Positions 1 to 13,555 are shown, counted from the stretch's first letter. The stretch: 64,000 nt of DNA from Nymphalis io (GCF_905147045.1 NC_065907.1:10106001-10170000), one strand, 5' to 3'. Numbers and translations are program-made. The notes: generated by a model not told the origin, from the letters alone.

Positions 1-639
1 CAGTGAATCAATTTGTACTCCAAAAATGAGTCTTCTGGTTAATTATTTAAGGTTAATAATAATCCGAAATATTTGCAAAATGGTCTATCGAGTAACTTGT
101 ATCTCATCAGCTGAACTTAACTCAGTAACAAGAGCATCTAGAGTTCATTAAAGTAATTTGTCGCAAGTCCTGAGTTAGTACAAGTTCTATTGCATCAGCT
201 TCAGACAGCTTAATTTATTGCAGACAAATGGCTCAGTAAATTGCTAGCTAATGACCTGTGAACCACTGTTCAAGAATTTTATTGCGAGCTATCGGGCCGT
301 TAATACCATTAGGTATTTTATTTTTATAGCTTAAAACGTGAAACGGGAAAAGATTTGTGGTACGTATATTCACGTATAAAATTAAATCGACATCGTTTAA
401 ATTTTTAAATTTATTTTAATTTTATATTTGTTTCAGAATATATTATGAAAAGCGGTGGAGTTATATGTTTGTTGATTTTGCACAGTTGGAAGGATTTTTT
501 GCAATTGCTAATGGCTAGGTATCGCAAACTTGTAAAATATTCTAACATTAAACAACATTCCAGTTAAAATTAATTCATAAATTAGTATTGGTGTATTTCG
601 GCTTGAGAGAAGAAGTTAGTGTAATTACACTGATATATG
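1..639. other. AT-rich intergenic DNA, no gene seen
   Basis: No open frame with coding character and no recognisable repeat was seen here on either strand. Confidence 0.5.
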
Positions 640-845
640 ACTGCCTCGTTAGTCTAATGGCTAACTTAAAAGATTGCAGATCCTAGCCCCGGGTCGCATA
701 CCAATAAAATTATCAAGTAAATCTCGCGCTAGCAGCCTGGAGTTTTGAAATTGATAGGGCTTACACTATCACGCCTCTGAAAGCACGAAAAGCCGTTGGT
801 CCTTTAACTGAAATCTTTCCGATCATTCTCATTTATGTTGTGCAA
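640..845 (+). repeat. SINE-D copy (tRNA-headed SINE), diverged
   Basis: The start resembles a tRNA-like head (TAGTCTAATGGCTAA) and the body shares the 'agcagcctggagt ... gaaagcacg ... agccgt' string with the better copy at 20278-20500. It is diverged and no target duplication was found. Confidence 0.55.
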
Positions 846-3800
846 AACGATTGACACGTTGTCAATTGACAAATTAGTGAATAAGGGCGATAAATAACTT
901 GCTCATGTTTGACTCCAAAGAAAATACATGATGCACACATTCAGGACTCGCTATTATCACGTTACGTTTTTTGTAAAAATATAGACTAATAGTTCCACTT
1001 AGTCTTTTGCAAATGGTTCTATTTCGTTCGTAGTTCGTCAAATTGATTCTTTATGTTTCCCTGAGTACGAACATAAATTTATCTTAGGAAATTTTACAGA
1101 ATATTCTAAGCTCCAACAAGAAACCTTTTAACGCTCCGTGGAGGATGCAACGCTGAATCTAATCTGCACTCGAATAAACTTTAAACTATTCTTAGTAAAA
1201 CTAAGTAACTAAATTAATGAGCGCAAGACCACAGTAAATATATATAACTATATTATGAGAAGTTGAAGTTAAATTATTATAAAGTTAAGTAACACTCCCA
1301 TGTTTACTAAATAAAACTTGCGTCACACTTGACGTAAGAGTTATGAAATAAATGACCCAGTAACAACGTATGACTGACCAGTAATAACGTATGACTGACC
1401 ACTGTGTTTCCCTGTACATCATTCGTGTTTATTATTCATCTCGGGTTCAGTTCTAAAGGAAAATATTATGAATATTTTAAATATCACCCTTCTGACACTT
1501 TTGATCCAGCCCGAATTGGATCAGGATTAAACTCCAAATCTTCTCTAAAAGTGGAAAGGCCTTAGCTTAGCAGTTAATATTTACTAAATGTTATATTTCA
1601 CTTTATACATAAAATGTTCATATTAGGATTTTTTCTTTATAGTCCGTCTTTTTACACCGTTGATTAATAACTATGATTAAATAAAAAAATTATATAAGCT
1701 CCATCGCAAAAATACATCTAAACACAAAATAGAATATGTATGTTGGCTCTTTAACCTTATTATAAGTGCCTACTATACATAGTATATTTTTACACAAGCG
1801 CCGTCATGTTGGGGGAAGTCTATTTCAAATCAATTGGTCCTATAAAAGACTCTTTTCTCAATGACCAAATGTCAATATTTGGAAATGTGCTGATGATCTT
1901 CAAATGCATAAACAAATCTTCACACAAACACACACACACACCATACATACAACAATACACAATTGTTCCGAGCTGTTTGAAAGTATTTGATATTTAATAA
2001 TTATTCTTTGTAACAAAGAAATGAAATGCGGTAGGTATAATATTTTATTTTACATTTAAAAAAAATATCACAGACCAGGTGCGCTTAACAAAGAGCATAG
2101 CGACGTTTCCGCTTATAAAAATACTTTACGTCCGAGCAAACCTCTGTCCACTTTTCATTATGTTATTCTTTAGAAACTTTCCTGGGTTATATTTTCTTTC
2201 CATTTTCCGAGAAATATTTCTAGGAAAAAAATACTTTCTTTAACCGTTTTTATCGAACTCGCATCTGGCTTTGTATATATCGCAGTGGTTTTCCTTATTT
2301 TTACCCGTCTACGATTTAAACAATAAGTTTGTTGTTTTCAAATTTTCTCATATTTTATACGTCTCACACACGTTGGAGCATTATTTATTTATAATTTTTA
2401 TTAGTCGTGATACATATTTTATACATTTTTGTGCGCGTGTCACACGTTAAAGCATTTTTTCTTTAAAATTTGTATTATTATCGATTCATATTTTTTTTAA
2501 ATCATCTTTATATTTATAAATAAAAATGAATATTTATATGTGTGTCCTCTATCTGTTCCTAAATAATTCACTCGATTGTGATGAAAATTTGATATGACCA
2601 TCTGCGTACGACCAAGAAGGTTAACGGGTCCTATTTTACTTCTTTGTATGTTTGTCCTAAGGTATTAAGGTTTTGTGTGGACCCTTATTATACCCACGCG
2701 GATTTATAAAATTAGTCGCGATTTACAGCGTTTAAAATAAAATTGTCCTAAATGCAGTTGGCAATATTATTGAATGAAATAAAATCTAAATATTTTTATA
2801 AGAATAGGCTGTCACGAGTTATTTAAAACATGATCATGCTACGATTATTCTAACATTATTATAATCTGAAATTTTAAATAAATAATATGATTTGAGAGAA
2901 CCGATTTGATTATTTTAGCAACAATAGGAAAGCCTTAAATGCCTAAGCTTGCCTTTTCATTATGCTCTTCGAATTTATGTTGGCATGAATTGAAAGATAT
3001 AGAGAAAAAACGCTCAGTAAGATATTTAATTTTATTTCATCGTTCCACGCAAACTTTATTGAATTTTTCTTATCATTATAATAAACGTCTAGAATCAATA
3101 AATAAACGCACGCACACACCCACAAACACAACACACATGATTTTATGCGTTTCTTTTTAGTTCATTAAGTATACCACAAAAGTAGTTATTATATTTTATC
3201 TTTTTGTTCTTTTTAGTATATAATACTTTTTAAAAAACTTGGTACGGAAATAAGGAAATTTTATTATATTTATAAACTAAATAAACCATGTGCATTTATT
3301 ATTATAGGCTCCGTGGTTCGAACGCGTGAATCACAAAATTTTAAATTTTTGTTCTATAATATATATCGTGCTCAGCGAATATATATATATGCTGAGGAAT
3401 AAGCTCAAAACTAACTCTTTTATTAATATAATGAAATATATTTAAGTATAAAAAGTTTATAATTGACAAATAAAATTAAAAAAAAATATCATAAAAACGG
3501 AGTGTGGGGTTTGTATATTTCTTCAATTATATTCCTAACGATCGTTATTACTTAGCCGTGAAACGCGTCGTCAGTTGAATCGATTGTCAAACGAGAACAA
3601 AACAGGTCGAGCTATTCGGGAAAACTTTATATGGAATATTTGAGTTTTTAATGAAAATATATCCAACAAACTTCAGTTTATATGATGTCATAGTATTATT
3701 GTTATTAATTAATGTTTTAACTCAATATGAAACGTCATGACATATTATCGAATTAAAAAAATCCTTACTGCTATTACTCAACGAAAGATTATGAAAATCT

Positions 3801-4184
3801 TATTTTTAATGTCTGGAATGATCGCATTTTTTTCGGCTTAGATAGATTTTGGGCGTTTTGTTAGTTAAATATCACAACACAAATTTAAATTTCGAATGAA
3901 GAGCATAGAATTTTTCGAATAATTTACAACAGTTTGAAAATTAAACGCGTCCTATTTAAAATTAGGTTTATTTACAAGTTTATGTAGATAATTTATTACG
4001 CGGTTTTACAATAAAAGATACCAATTTCCGTAGCAGACTTTGGATTACCAGATAATCGTATGTAAAACTAACATCTTGCTTTTGGTGCCAACACTAGCAC
4101 GTATCATGGCGGAGAGCCGAGTTATCGGGAAAAAACAAAATGTATTCCTTTTCTAAAGACAGCGGCGAAAGCACATAGGATCTC
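846..4184. other. Gene-poor AT-rich stretch with simple repeats
   Basis: No gene was recognised. It holds a two-copy 22-bp tandem duplication (about 1358-1402, ACGTATGACTGACCA repeated), CA-rich simple repeats at about 1919-1945 and 3109-3137, and a short SINE A relic near 3307-3332. Short open frames at 1806 and 2939 are low-complexity and not supported as genes. Confidence 0.5.
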
Positions 4185-4420
4185 TTTGTAGGGCTTTGTG
4201 CAAGCCTGTCTGGTTAGATACCAACCACTCATCAGATATTCAACTAAACAGCAGTATTTAGTATGATCGTGTCAGGTTTGAAGGGTGAGTAAGCCAGTGT
4301 AACTGTGTAACAGGCACAATGTGGCGCGATGTAAGGAATAATTGATATTTCTTACAGCACCAATTTTATGGGCCATGGTGACCACTAATTATCGGGTGGT
4401 CCAGTTGCTCGACCACAACC
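4185..4420 (+). repeat. Element B copy, diverged
   Basis: It contains the element B landmarks in order: TAGGGCTTTGTGCAAGC, ACTCATCAGATATTC, GTTTGAAGGGTGAGT and GTGACCACTAA. The 3' half is degraded compared with the good copy at 35697-35996. Confidence 0.75.
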
Positions 4421-4507
4421 GTTTGCTTGGTTACTTAAGTTGTTTTAATAAAATCAAAATACTTTGTACAACATAGAAGTATTATTCTAACTAATTGATA
4501 GTCAAAC

Positions 4508-4585
4508 TAGAAACTACCACCGATTCAGAAAATAAACACCCAGCTCTGACAAGAACCGGCGAAAGAAACTTAGCGGGTTTTTTAT
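4508..4585 (-). repeat. Possible LINE 3' end fragment
   Basis: On the minus strand it reads like the 'gccggttcttct ... ccgaactggtggtag' string also seen at 24222 and 25345. It is short and diverged. Confidence 0.35.
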
Positions 4586-4712
4586 ATCATTAATAAAGAA
4601 ATTATCCAAAATACTATAATACAAAATAAATTATTTAAGTATGATTTATATATCCACGAAGTCCGTGATAATGATCACTAAATGAGTTTGTAGTATTATA
4701 TAATAACAGAGC

Positions 4713-5019
4713 CGTACCGTAACAGCCTGTGGATGTCCCACTGCTGGGCTAAAGGCCTCTTCTCCTCTTTTTGAGGAGAAGGTTTTGGAGCTTATTCCAC
4801 CACGCTGCTCCAATGCGCGTTGGTGGAATACACATGTGGCAGAATTTCAGTGAAATTAGACACATGCAGGTTTCCTCACGGTGTTTTCCTTCACCGTATA
4901 GCACGAGATAAATTATAATCACAAATTAAGCACATGAAAATTCAGTGGTGCTTGCCCGGGTTTGAACCCACGATCATCGGTTAAGATTCACGCGTTCTTA
5001 CCACTGGGCCATCTCGGCT
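4713..5019 (-). repeat. SINE A copy with 14-bp target duplication
   Basis: This is a full-length tRNA-derived SINE in reverse orientation. The head at the right end has A-box-like (TGGCCCAGTGGTAAGAA) and B-box-like (GGGTTCAAACCCGGGC) pol III promoter elements on the minus strand. The tail at the left end has GTCCCACTGCTGGGCTAA. It is flanked by the exact direct repeat TATAATAACAGAGC at 4699-4712 and 5020-5033, which shows insertion by target-primed retrotransposition. Confidence 0.9.
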
Positions 5020-5157
5020 TATAATAACAGAGCATATTATTATAATAACGTATCTTTAAAACTACAAAATAAGTTAATGTACTGATTATTTAATTTCTAT
5101 AGAAAATATAATTGAATATAGAAAATTGTCAAAAAACAAACATGTTAAATCATTACA

Positions 5158-5443
5158 CTTTTTATAGGTAGGCGGACGAGCATATGGCCCTCTTGATGGT
5201 AAGTGGTCACCAACGACTATAGACGTTGGCATTGTGAGAAATGTTAACCATCGCTTACATCGCCAATGCGCCACCGACCTTGGGAACTAAGATGTTATGT
5301 CCGTTTTGCCTGTAATTACACTGGCTCACTTACCCTTAAAACCGGAACACAATATTACCAAGTACTGCTGTTTTCCGGTAGAATATCTGATGAGTGGGGT
5401 GGTACCTACCCAGACGAACTTGCAAGCTCTACCCCAGTAAACT
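5158..5443 (-). repeat. Element B copy, near full length
   Basis: In reverse it shows GGTAGGCGGACGAGCATATG, AAGTGGTCACCAACG, GCGCCACC, TTGGGAACTAAGATG and GGTACCTACCCAGACGA. It corresponds along its length to the copy at 35697-35996. Small open frames in it are shadows. Confidence 0.85.
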
Positions 5444-7313
5444 ATCTATTTAGTAAAGTTTTAACTCAATTAGCATGAAGATATTTCAGAGAAAATTTCC
5501 AATTATTATGTGAAACTTATACAAAGGAAACATTCAGTTACAACAGTTTACTAATATATTTCTCTCATAAAGTTCCTAGAGCAAGTACTTGTAGGAACTT
5601 GTAGGAAGTTGTAGGAACATTCTATTTTGCGTTTATAACATAAAGTTATAACTATAAAGGTTCGTATAACAGAGTAACTGCTGCCTTTCTCGTTGCATTT
5701 CGACCCGGTGGGAGCTTTACCTTTGTAAAATGAAGACCAACCGTATATAGTTTACTTTGATTTACTTACAATTTTTATAGAAGACATAATGTACACGAAT
5801 ATTATAAACGCGAAAGTAACTCTATTTATTACGCTTTCACGGCTAAGCTACTTAACCAATACTGATTAAATTTGGTTTGCTTTCACCTTGGCTTTACATG
5901 ATAATATATGAGTATTATATAAAGACTTATGTACACGGCTACACTACTAAAGAAATTTTGATGAAATTTAGTATTAAGTAGCCTGAATGAGAAATAAAAG
6001 TCCTAAGAAATGATATAAGATTTTTTTACATAATTACTGCCCGCTTCCCCCTTAAATGCTAAAACCAGTATTATATAAAGCCTTATATACTTGTAGGGTC
6101 GTTTACGCTTCACTAAAATAAAAGATTGTCTGAACTACAAATGACTATTAGAAGATCAAGGCTTTCAATAAACAGCATATGTGAAATCGTTTCTGTAAGA
6201 TTTGTTATATAGAGGTTAATGAAGCAAATTTGTTGAGGAGGTTTTAATTGGCCGTCGTATAATATAATAATCGTTTATTTATTTTAAAAAGTATACTTGA
6301 ATACTCATCAAATTGTATATGGGTTGTTTTTTTAACACTACAAAATTAAGCAATATACAGTGGAATTTATTTTAATATAACTGACTACATCTGAATTCTT
6401 CAGTGTTTTACCTAAACCCATCTCGCATTGAAAATGCATTAACCCAAATGGTACAACAGTACGCTTCTAAAATATAACATTCTCGTGTTCAAAATCTCTA
6501 ACGATCGATAGTATGAGGTCTGGCATAGACAACGCGTCCGTCAATTCCTGTTTACAATGCCGCTGGAATATATATGTCAGTATATGTATTGCCAATGTAT
6601 TTAATTTATTTGTGGTGTTTTTATAAATAAAATTTTAAAATAATAATGAAAATAAAATCATAATAATATGTAGTACTTACCTTTTATTGCCTGTATAAAA
6701 AATAATACCTAAAATGTTTCTGTTATAATAGTATTAATATTTTTCATTTATAGCTTGTAATTAAAGCTTGTAAGAAATTACTTGACATTTAAAAATAATA
6801 CTGCAATATTTCTCTTTAAATTTGAAGGATATATTAATTTTTGCTTACGTCATTGTTTGAACTTTCCAGTTAGTTGGCGTATACGTGGACGTCATTACAA
6901 CTCACACTATAATAAAATTTAGATTAGTATCTGTGACGCAATAACGTACATATGAAACGTCACGTATATGTACTCGTATGCATGTGTTACAGAATCTTCG
7001 AATGTGTTTTATTAATTTATTATTATTTTTGTATGTGTATGTGTAATTTTAAACCAGTTCTTTATAAAAAAAAAACTCGATATGCACTAAAGCAATATAA
7101 AAAACATCATAGCTAGTTCGAAGAGCTCTTGTCATAACTAAAGGAATATTACGCTGTTATAAATCTAGCTTTAAAATAAAAATAATTCTTGAAGACAATA
7201 ACCAAGGCGTAATACATCAAGCAGTCGAGCGAATAACAAGATGAATACAGGACGAGTCCTTTGTCAATTAAGGAATGGTGTTAAAAATATTTTTTTACAA
7301 TATTTTTTGTTTT
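5444..7313. other. Intergenic, no gene seen
   Basis: There is a short imperfect 11-bp minisatellite (TTGTAGGAAC repeated three times, about 5587-5618). Nothing else is recognisable. Confidence 0.5.
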
Positions 7314-7314
7314 G

Positions 7315-7430
7315 AGCCGCGATGACCCAATGGTTAGAAGAGAATCATAACCGATGATTCCGAGTTCAACCCCGGACAAGCAATATTACATTTCCATGTA
7401 TTTATAATTTATATTGTGCCTTTCACACGT
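7315..7430 (+). repeat. SINE A head fragment, diverged
   Basis: The tRNA-like head is recognisable (GAGCCGCGATGACCCAATGG, then AACCGATGATTCCGAGTTCAA). The body decays after about 100 bases. Confidence 0.6.
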
Positions 7431-9747
7431 GTTTGTATACTTCGCAACTATGTACTATTATAATATGAATGAGAAAAAAAATATATTTACAAACGAAACT
7501 TCTTTAATAATAATTATTAAATTAAATTAAATTAATAAATAAATAAATAAATTATAAATTCATTCAATAATAATCAGTTTTGATGTATCACACCTGTTTC
7601 GTTTTGTTCACATTTTTTAGTCTCATTAGTACGTAGATGTATCGTAGGCATTGTGATATTAAAGTCGTAAGTTTGATCCTGACTCATAGAATTATCCACT
7701 TCGAGTCGTACCCACTTCTAACTCAAATATTACGCGTTATTGGAAGAGAAAGCAGGATTATGTTGTAGAAATTACTTGAAAACGGGGATTATACCAAATC
7801 GGTAGACAACAAAGTATTTCATATTAATATGTACATTAATACAAAATCCTTCGCATTTAAGTTCAAATTAAAAAGGTGGATGAGGCTTTCATTCGTCATA
7901 TTTATTCAGCAAAATGAACTTGCGAGGTTGAATTTGATAAAACATATGAAACAAAGGATTCATATTTTGTTTAGATAAATTAATTTCAATTTCATTATAA
8001 ATCAGATACGTTTTTGTTTTTTATTATACTATTTGAGTTTTAATTTAAGATTCTTATTGTATTTAACACACTACAATCTCTTTAAATAGTACCCATTATA
8101 TCGTGTTATAGTCAGAGATTCGATATCCGCTCATGGTAATTTTTCTACGTTTGTTTCTTTGTGTTTATACTATAGATATTTGTTTCGGGGATTATAATGT
8201 CCCGACATATAATTACACTAGTTCACCGAACAATGTTATGTTAAGAATATTCACCCAGCTCGTAAAGCTCAAATAACGCGAATGAAACCGCGGGCCACAG
8301 CTACTATTACAATACTAGAACAATGTGCATTTAAGCTTTATATTTTACACGTTACGTGTCTGAATGCAATTCCCTTAGTGTAACATTCGTGCACGTAACA
8401 AGGTCATCGATATCATTACTTTTATCGTTATCACAATGCGCATTTGAATTCAATCACTTTGCGACACGGAAATTTCATGTAACGAAATGTTATAACACCT
8501 AAGGAATTCATAAAATTAATATTTATTTAAACTCTAAACAAAAAAATAAGTTAAGCTGTCAATTTGTGTAATATGTAATGTAGTGAAAACCGTTTTATTT
8601 TATTTTTATAACGATAAAAAACTTTTGGTACATACATTTTCTTTTCATAAAAATACCAATATATATTATATTGGTGCGAAAAAATTATTGACAATGCTTT
8701 GTATTCTACTTATTTCTTCTTCAGAATAATCGTAAATATGTGCAACACGAAAAGTATTCAAAAAAAGTTTTTTTTTTTAATAAAACTCTGAATATAAAAA
8801 GTTGCAGCTAAATCATTATGATTCATATATATTATATAATTGATATTTTGAATATATATGATAAAATTGCATTGAATAATATTGGCTAATTTTTAGGATT
8901 TTACCAGTAATGTTTCTATGGTCCGACATGAATTATTAGCCTAAGACCTTAGAATAAACAGCCTTATAAACTAAAGATTACACCACCGAGGCAGTTTTAC
9001 GCAAATATGTAACCTTAACAGATAACAAAACGTGCAACCAGTAGGTTAAGTGTTCATCTAAATAAATTGGGTAACTTTTTATATATTCCAAAAGGCATGA
9101 GTTGCTAACTGCAGAGCCACGTACACTTTAAGTTACGTAGGTACTCTTCACACGGACCGAGTGTGAAAGTGCAACTTTTGTAGTAGCTTTTCATGTCGAC
9201 GGTACTTATTTTAGTTGAAAAAAAACCATAAATAACTCGTTTTTCCCATACAGTATAACTCATACTGGAGTTGTGTTGGGTAATCTACAGTAAGCATATA
9301 TAAGGTGTAATAAACTCTCACTTATACTTGTGAACGTAACACGCAAAAACTTTTAAATGAGTCCACATATCTAAATCCATCTTTATCTTTATCCTAGATA
9401 AGTTATATACTCCAGTATATTATCTGATTTGCTTATTATATATTTTTATTGAATCTTATTTCCTAAATACTTTTACTATTGGTCAGATGTATTGCAAAAA
9501 AATTGTGAAAGTACATTGAAAGCATGAACTATAATTGCCTCTTACCCGCTAATAGTAATCCGCTCCTCCCGATTTCAAAGAAAGCTTCCAAGCAATTTTC
9601 ATATTCAATCATTATATCAGCTCATTATAGACCAAAGAGATCAAGAACAAACAAAGAAATGTCGCAAAAGTGTGTAAGGAGGTTACAAGTAATGATCTTC
9701 CAGTTCACATTTTTAAATATAGTACAAGTAAATTAATATATATATAA
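7431..9747. other. Intergenic, no gene seen
   Basis: AT-rich with low-complexity AAAT/AATT repeats around 7510-7560. The open frame at 9524-9736 has no recognisable domain and I do not support it as a gene. Confidence 0.5.
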
Positions 9748-10051
9748 GCCGAGATGGCCCAGTGGTAAGAAGGCGTGAACCTTACCCGATGATCGTTTCA
9801 AACTCGGGAAAGCACCACTGAATTTTCATGTGCTTAAGTTGTGATTGTAATTCATTTTGTGCTTTACGATGAATGAAAACATCCTGAGGAAACCAAATAT
9901 GTATTCTACCAAACCGCATTGGAGTAGCGTGGTGGAATAAGCCACAAACCTTCTGAGGAGAAGTCCCACTGCTGGGCTTAGACCTTCTCTCCCTTTTCCT
10001 CAAAAGGGAAAGGAGGTCTTAGCCCAGCAGTGGGACATTCACAGGCTGTTA
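9748..10051 (+). repeat. SINE A copy with inverted tail duplication
   Basis: The head (GCCGAGATGGCCCAGTGGTA) and body follow the SINE A order. Near the 3' end the terminal segment is present twice in opposite orientations: GTCCCACTGCTGGGCTTAGA at about 9965 and its near-complement TCTTAGCCCAGCAGTGGGAC at about 10017. They form an imperfect hairpin of about 35-base arms, which ordinary copies lack. Confidence 0.85.
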
Positions 10052-10639
10052 CCTAGCTTAACCTAATGTAATATCATTTTAGAGGCCGGTATTTAACCAG
10101 ATGAGTTTGACCGTACAATGGAACATGTTTATGTATAAAAACTCCTTAATCAAGTGACCTTATTCATATCACTAAGCTCTCAAAATTCATTGGTTCGTTA
10201 CTAATTTACAAAATGTGACAGTTTCAATATTCCATTTTTAAAATTGTTATTGATACAATAAAGAAATAAAATAAATTTATGAGAAAAGGTTATGAGAATT
10301 GTATATTTTTTTATTTTTGAACAAAAAACAATATTTTTATTGATATATTATATACATGTGTGTGTGATTATATATTAGATATTTACTATTAAAGATTAAA
10401 TACATCGTTCAATATGTCTTTAATAAAATTATAATGGTTAAAATTTGGAAAATGCTCATGTTTAATTATTGTATTGAATTTCGTACTAGGAAACGATAAT
10501 GGACTAGGTTCTGTAGTAATCACTAGTACGTCTGATAAACCGCATTGGAAGCCGATGATCGGAATAGATTTCGCTTTTCGATTTGTCGACTGAATCGAAC
10601 CTAAACCACAAACTATCAATTTAAGCTGCTTGCAGGTAT
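10052..10639. other. Intergenic, no gene seen
   Basis: The minus-strand open frame at 10389-10619 has no recognisable domain. No repeat was recognised. Confidence 0.45.
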
Positions 10640-10922
10640 TTGCAGGCCCAGTGGTTAGAACGCGGGAATCTTAACCGATGATCATGAGTTCAAACCCGGG
10701 CAAGCATCACTGATTTTCATGTGCTTAATTTGTGTTTATAAATCATCTCGCGTTTGGTGGTAAAGGAAAACGTCGTGAGGAAACCTGCATGTGTCTAATT
10801 TCATTGAAATTCTGCCCCATGTGTATTTTATCAATCCGCATTGGAGCAGTGTGGTGGAATAAGCTTCTCCTCAAAAAGGGGAGGAGGCCTTAGCCCAGCA
10901 GTGGGACATACACAGGCTATTA
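10640..10922 (+). repeat. SINE A copy, slightly 5'-truncated
   Basis: It begins at the A-box region (GCCCAGTGGTTAGAACGCG), contains the B-box (GAGTTCAAACCCGGGC), and ends with TTAGCCCAGCAGTGGGACAT. Confidence 0.85.
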
Positions 10923-10939
10923 CTACTTACTAGCAGGTT

Positions 10940-11005
10940 TTTTTAATAAATTTTATGTAGGTAGACGAGAAGGAAAACGTGGTAAGTGATCACCTTCACC
11001 TATAA
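10940..11005 (-). repeat. Element B 3' end fragment
   Basis: GTAGGTAGACGAGAAGG followed by GGTAAGTGATCACC matches the end of element B in reverse. Confidence 0.5.
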
Positions 11006-11580
11006 TAACTGGTACTGCAAAAAATAAAACTATGCTAAGTCAATGAGGAGTGCTGAAATAATAGATCGAAAGTTCGCCTCGTAAACGCATGTCGTCGTTC
11101 ATTATGACTATTTTGATATTTATCTCATATACCAATCAAGTTTAAATTGAATTTAACTAAACTCTACGAACTATATACATATATAGTAAGTATATAAACA
11201 TATAAACTTCTCTGGAGTCGAATTGAAATACGATGTTCGAAAGTCAAAAGAAATATTTTTGTGAATGAAAATGTTAAAGTTCTTTCATTACTCAAAGTTT
11301 CAAGAACGACACGAGAAAAATGTCATCTACGTTCTTTTAAAAAACACACATCATTACTCAATATACTCGCTAGGGACCATTTCTAAATCTAAAGTCTTTT
11401 GACACGAGATTTTTTTTGAGCAAATGGTTTCATATAACTTGTTGGTCCATTGGTACCGGAATCGGTTTTGGGCAGGAATCTTTGGATTTTAATACTTTTG
11501 TTGTCCGTTACGTTATACTTACTCATTGATCAAAGTTAAAATTACCACCCACCAAATAAGAAACTTGAGAAGCACGGTCA
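11006..11580. other. Intergenic, no gene seen
   Basis: No coding frame or known repeat was recognised. Confidence 0.45.
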
Positions 11581-11840
11581 AAATAACTTGGTGGAAGGGC
11601 TATGTGTGTGTGCAAGCCCGTCGGGGTAGGTACAAGCCACTCATCAGATATTCTACCGTCAAACAGCAATAATTGTTGTTGTTGTGTTCCAGTTTAAAGT
11701 GTTAGTGAGCCAGTGTAACTACAGGCACAGGGGACGTCTTAGTTCCCAAGATATGTGGCGCATTGGCGATGTAAGGGACAGTTAATATTTTTAACAGTGC
11801 TGATATCTATGGGCAAAGTCACACGTCCGCCTTTTAAAAA
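11581..11840 (+). repeat. Element B copy, moderately diverged
   Basis: It shows CCACTCATCAGATATTCTACC, AACAGCAATAATTG, GAGCCAGTGTAACTACAGGC and GTGGCGCATTGGCGATGTAA, and ends in an A-rich tail. Confidence 0.8.
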
Positions 11841-12486
11841 AAAAAAACGAAAATATTTTTTTGCCTAAATTTTTAATTGTTTACAATTTACAATATAATA
11901 GACATATAGCCATACGATCGCTTAAAAAACAACGTACGCTATCATCTAGTGATATGATTTAACGAATTGTTCAAACCGCTTTGCTCCGAAAATTTACTCC
12001 CAAAAGTGTTATTGAATCTTTGCATAATGCAGTCGAGTAAAATTTCCGAAGTTTAAACCCATAGTCAACTTAAAAGATATATTTGCTTTTGACAGGAGTT
12101 CCTTCGAAACAACTAAACCTCATTATCAAATTGACACAGTCGAGTTACGGCCATCTTGTTATCATTCTATGGTTACATCCCTAATAAAATACAGACTATA
12201 AAGCCGACCCCAATAAAAATGAAATATACTTTGGCCTAGAACATTCTATAAATTGATAAAACTTCATATTTATGACGGTATCAGTTACTATTTATTTTAT
12301 ATTAAAATTGTTATTCCTTATAGCGTAAATATAGTTCTCGCCTTTAATGGCACATTGTATTTGTAAAGATTTAAAAGCTTTTAAGAATCGTAATAACAAA
12401 TAAATTAACGTTTCACTAACATTTAAGAATTTAACAAATCATTTATTTTAAATTTCGAATCATAATAAAACGTTAAGAATGTATTC
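11841..12486. other. Intergenic, no gene seen
   Basis: AT-rich. No gene or repeat was recognised. Confidence 0.45.
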
Positions 12487-13555
12487 TCTCCCCTCGCTTC
12501 CCTCCCCTCTGTGGCACTATGCTGAAGATACAAAGCAAAATCGCCATGTTGGGGATTGACGTTCGGTGCGACCTTAGTCCAAGGGACTACATAGAAGCTG
12601 TTATAATAACAGTCTCAGGGAATCTCGGTTCTGAACAAAGTGCGGCGTTTTTTCATGTCACAGCAACCTTCTCCCTTCCTTCTTAAGTCCACGCGAGCTG
12701 GTTCTCGATGTTACCGCCTAACTGTGACATCAATTCCATCGCGAACAAAGAAATTTGGCAACTCCTTTCTTTGTCGCACTTCCAAAAAATGGAATTCCTT
12801 ACCAGCTCAGGTGTTCCCCTCCTCTTACAACCCGGGTTCCTTCAAACGAGGCGTGAAGAGGCATCTTGCGGGCCGGCAAGGCGAAGGCGGCTAGTGCAAA
12901 ACGTTTTTCCCGTCTGTACTGGCCGTCGTCGCGTTTGGACTCTACTACCACTTACCATCAGGTGGAGTAGAGTCATTTGCCCTCCCGGCGAATATAAAAA
13001 AAAACTGCCTGTTGTACAAAGCACAGGTACGGTCTTGCTTGAATATACACCTTTGGGATGGCTCCGCTGAGTACCTACTGGAGGCCTTAGATCGGTTGCA
13101 GTGACGTGCGGTTCGCATTATTGGCGACGTAGAGGTCAAAAACACCCACGAGCCTTTACAATTGCCTCGAGAGATAGCAGCACTAAGGCTTTCTATCGAC
13201 TGTATCACGGCGAGTGCTCTGAGGAATTATTCTCACTAATTCCTGCTTTTCCCTTCCGTCACAAGTTAACGCGTGCTGGCTCTCGATGTCACCGCCTCAC
13301 TTTGACATCCATTCCATAGCGCGCAAAGAAATTTGACAACGCCTTTCTTTCTCAAGCTCACGTGTTCCCCGCCTCTTACAACCCGGGTTCCTTCAAGCTA
13401 GGCCTGAAGAGGTATCTTGCGGGCCGGCAAGGCGGGGGCGGCTAGTGCAGAACATTCTTCCCAACTGTACTGGCCATCGTCGCGTTTGGACTCCACTACC
13501 ACTTAACATCAAGTGAAGTAGTCAATTGCCTTCCCGGCAAATTTAAGAATAATTT
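12487..13555 (+). mobile_element. LINE A fragment with a second LINE A copy nested in it
   Basis: This is the C-terminal and 3' part of the same non-LTR retrotransposon found at 42218-43342. The reading runs from the segment before 'IAMLGIDV' to the point matching 'TPQQL' (about 12487-12662). It then jumps to 'KSTRAGSRC' and continues to an A-rich tail (about 12663-13003). It then resumes exactly at 'CLLYK' and runs to a second 3' end at about 13555. The simplest reading is a 5'-truncated copy inserted into an older copy in the same orientation. Frameshifts and stops are present, so it is dead. Open frames at 12640, 12708 and 13101 are pieces of it. Confidence 0.85.

Noticed and set aside
9748..9815. 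tRNA gene suggested by A- and B-box-like motifs in SINE heads
   Set aside because: The heads lack a consistent cloverleaf and always continue into the SINE body. They are promoter remnants of tRNA-derived SINEs.
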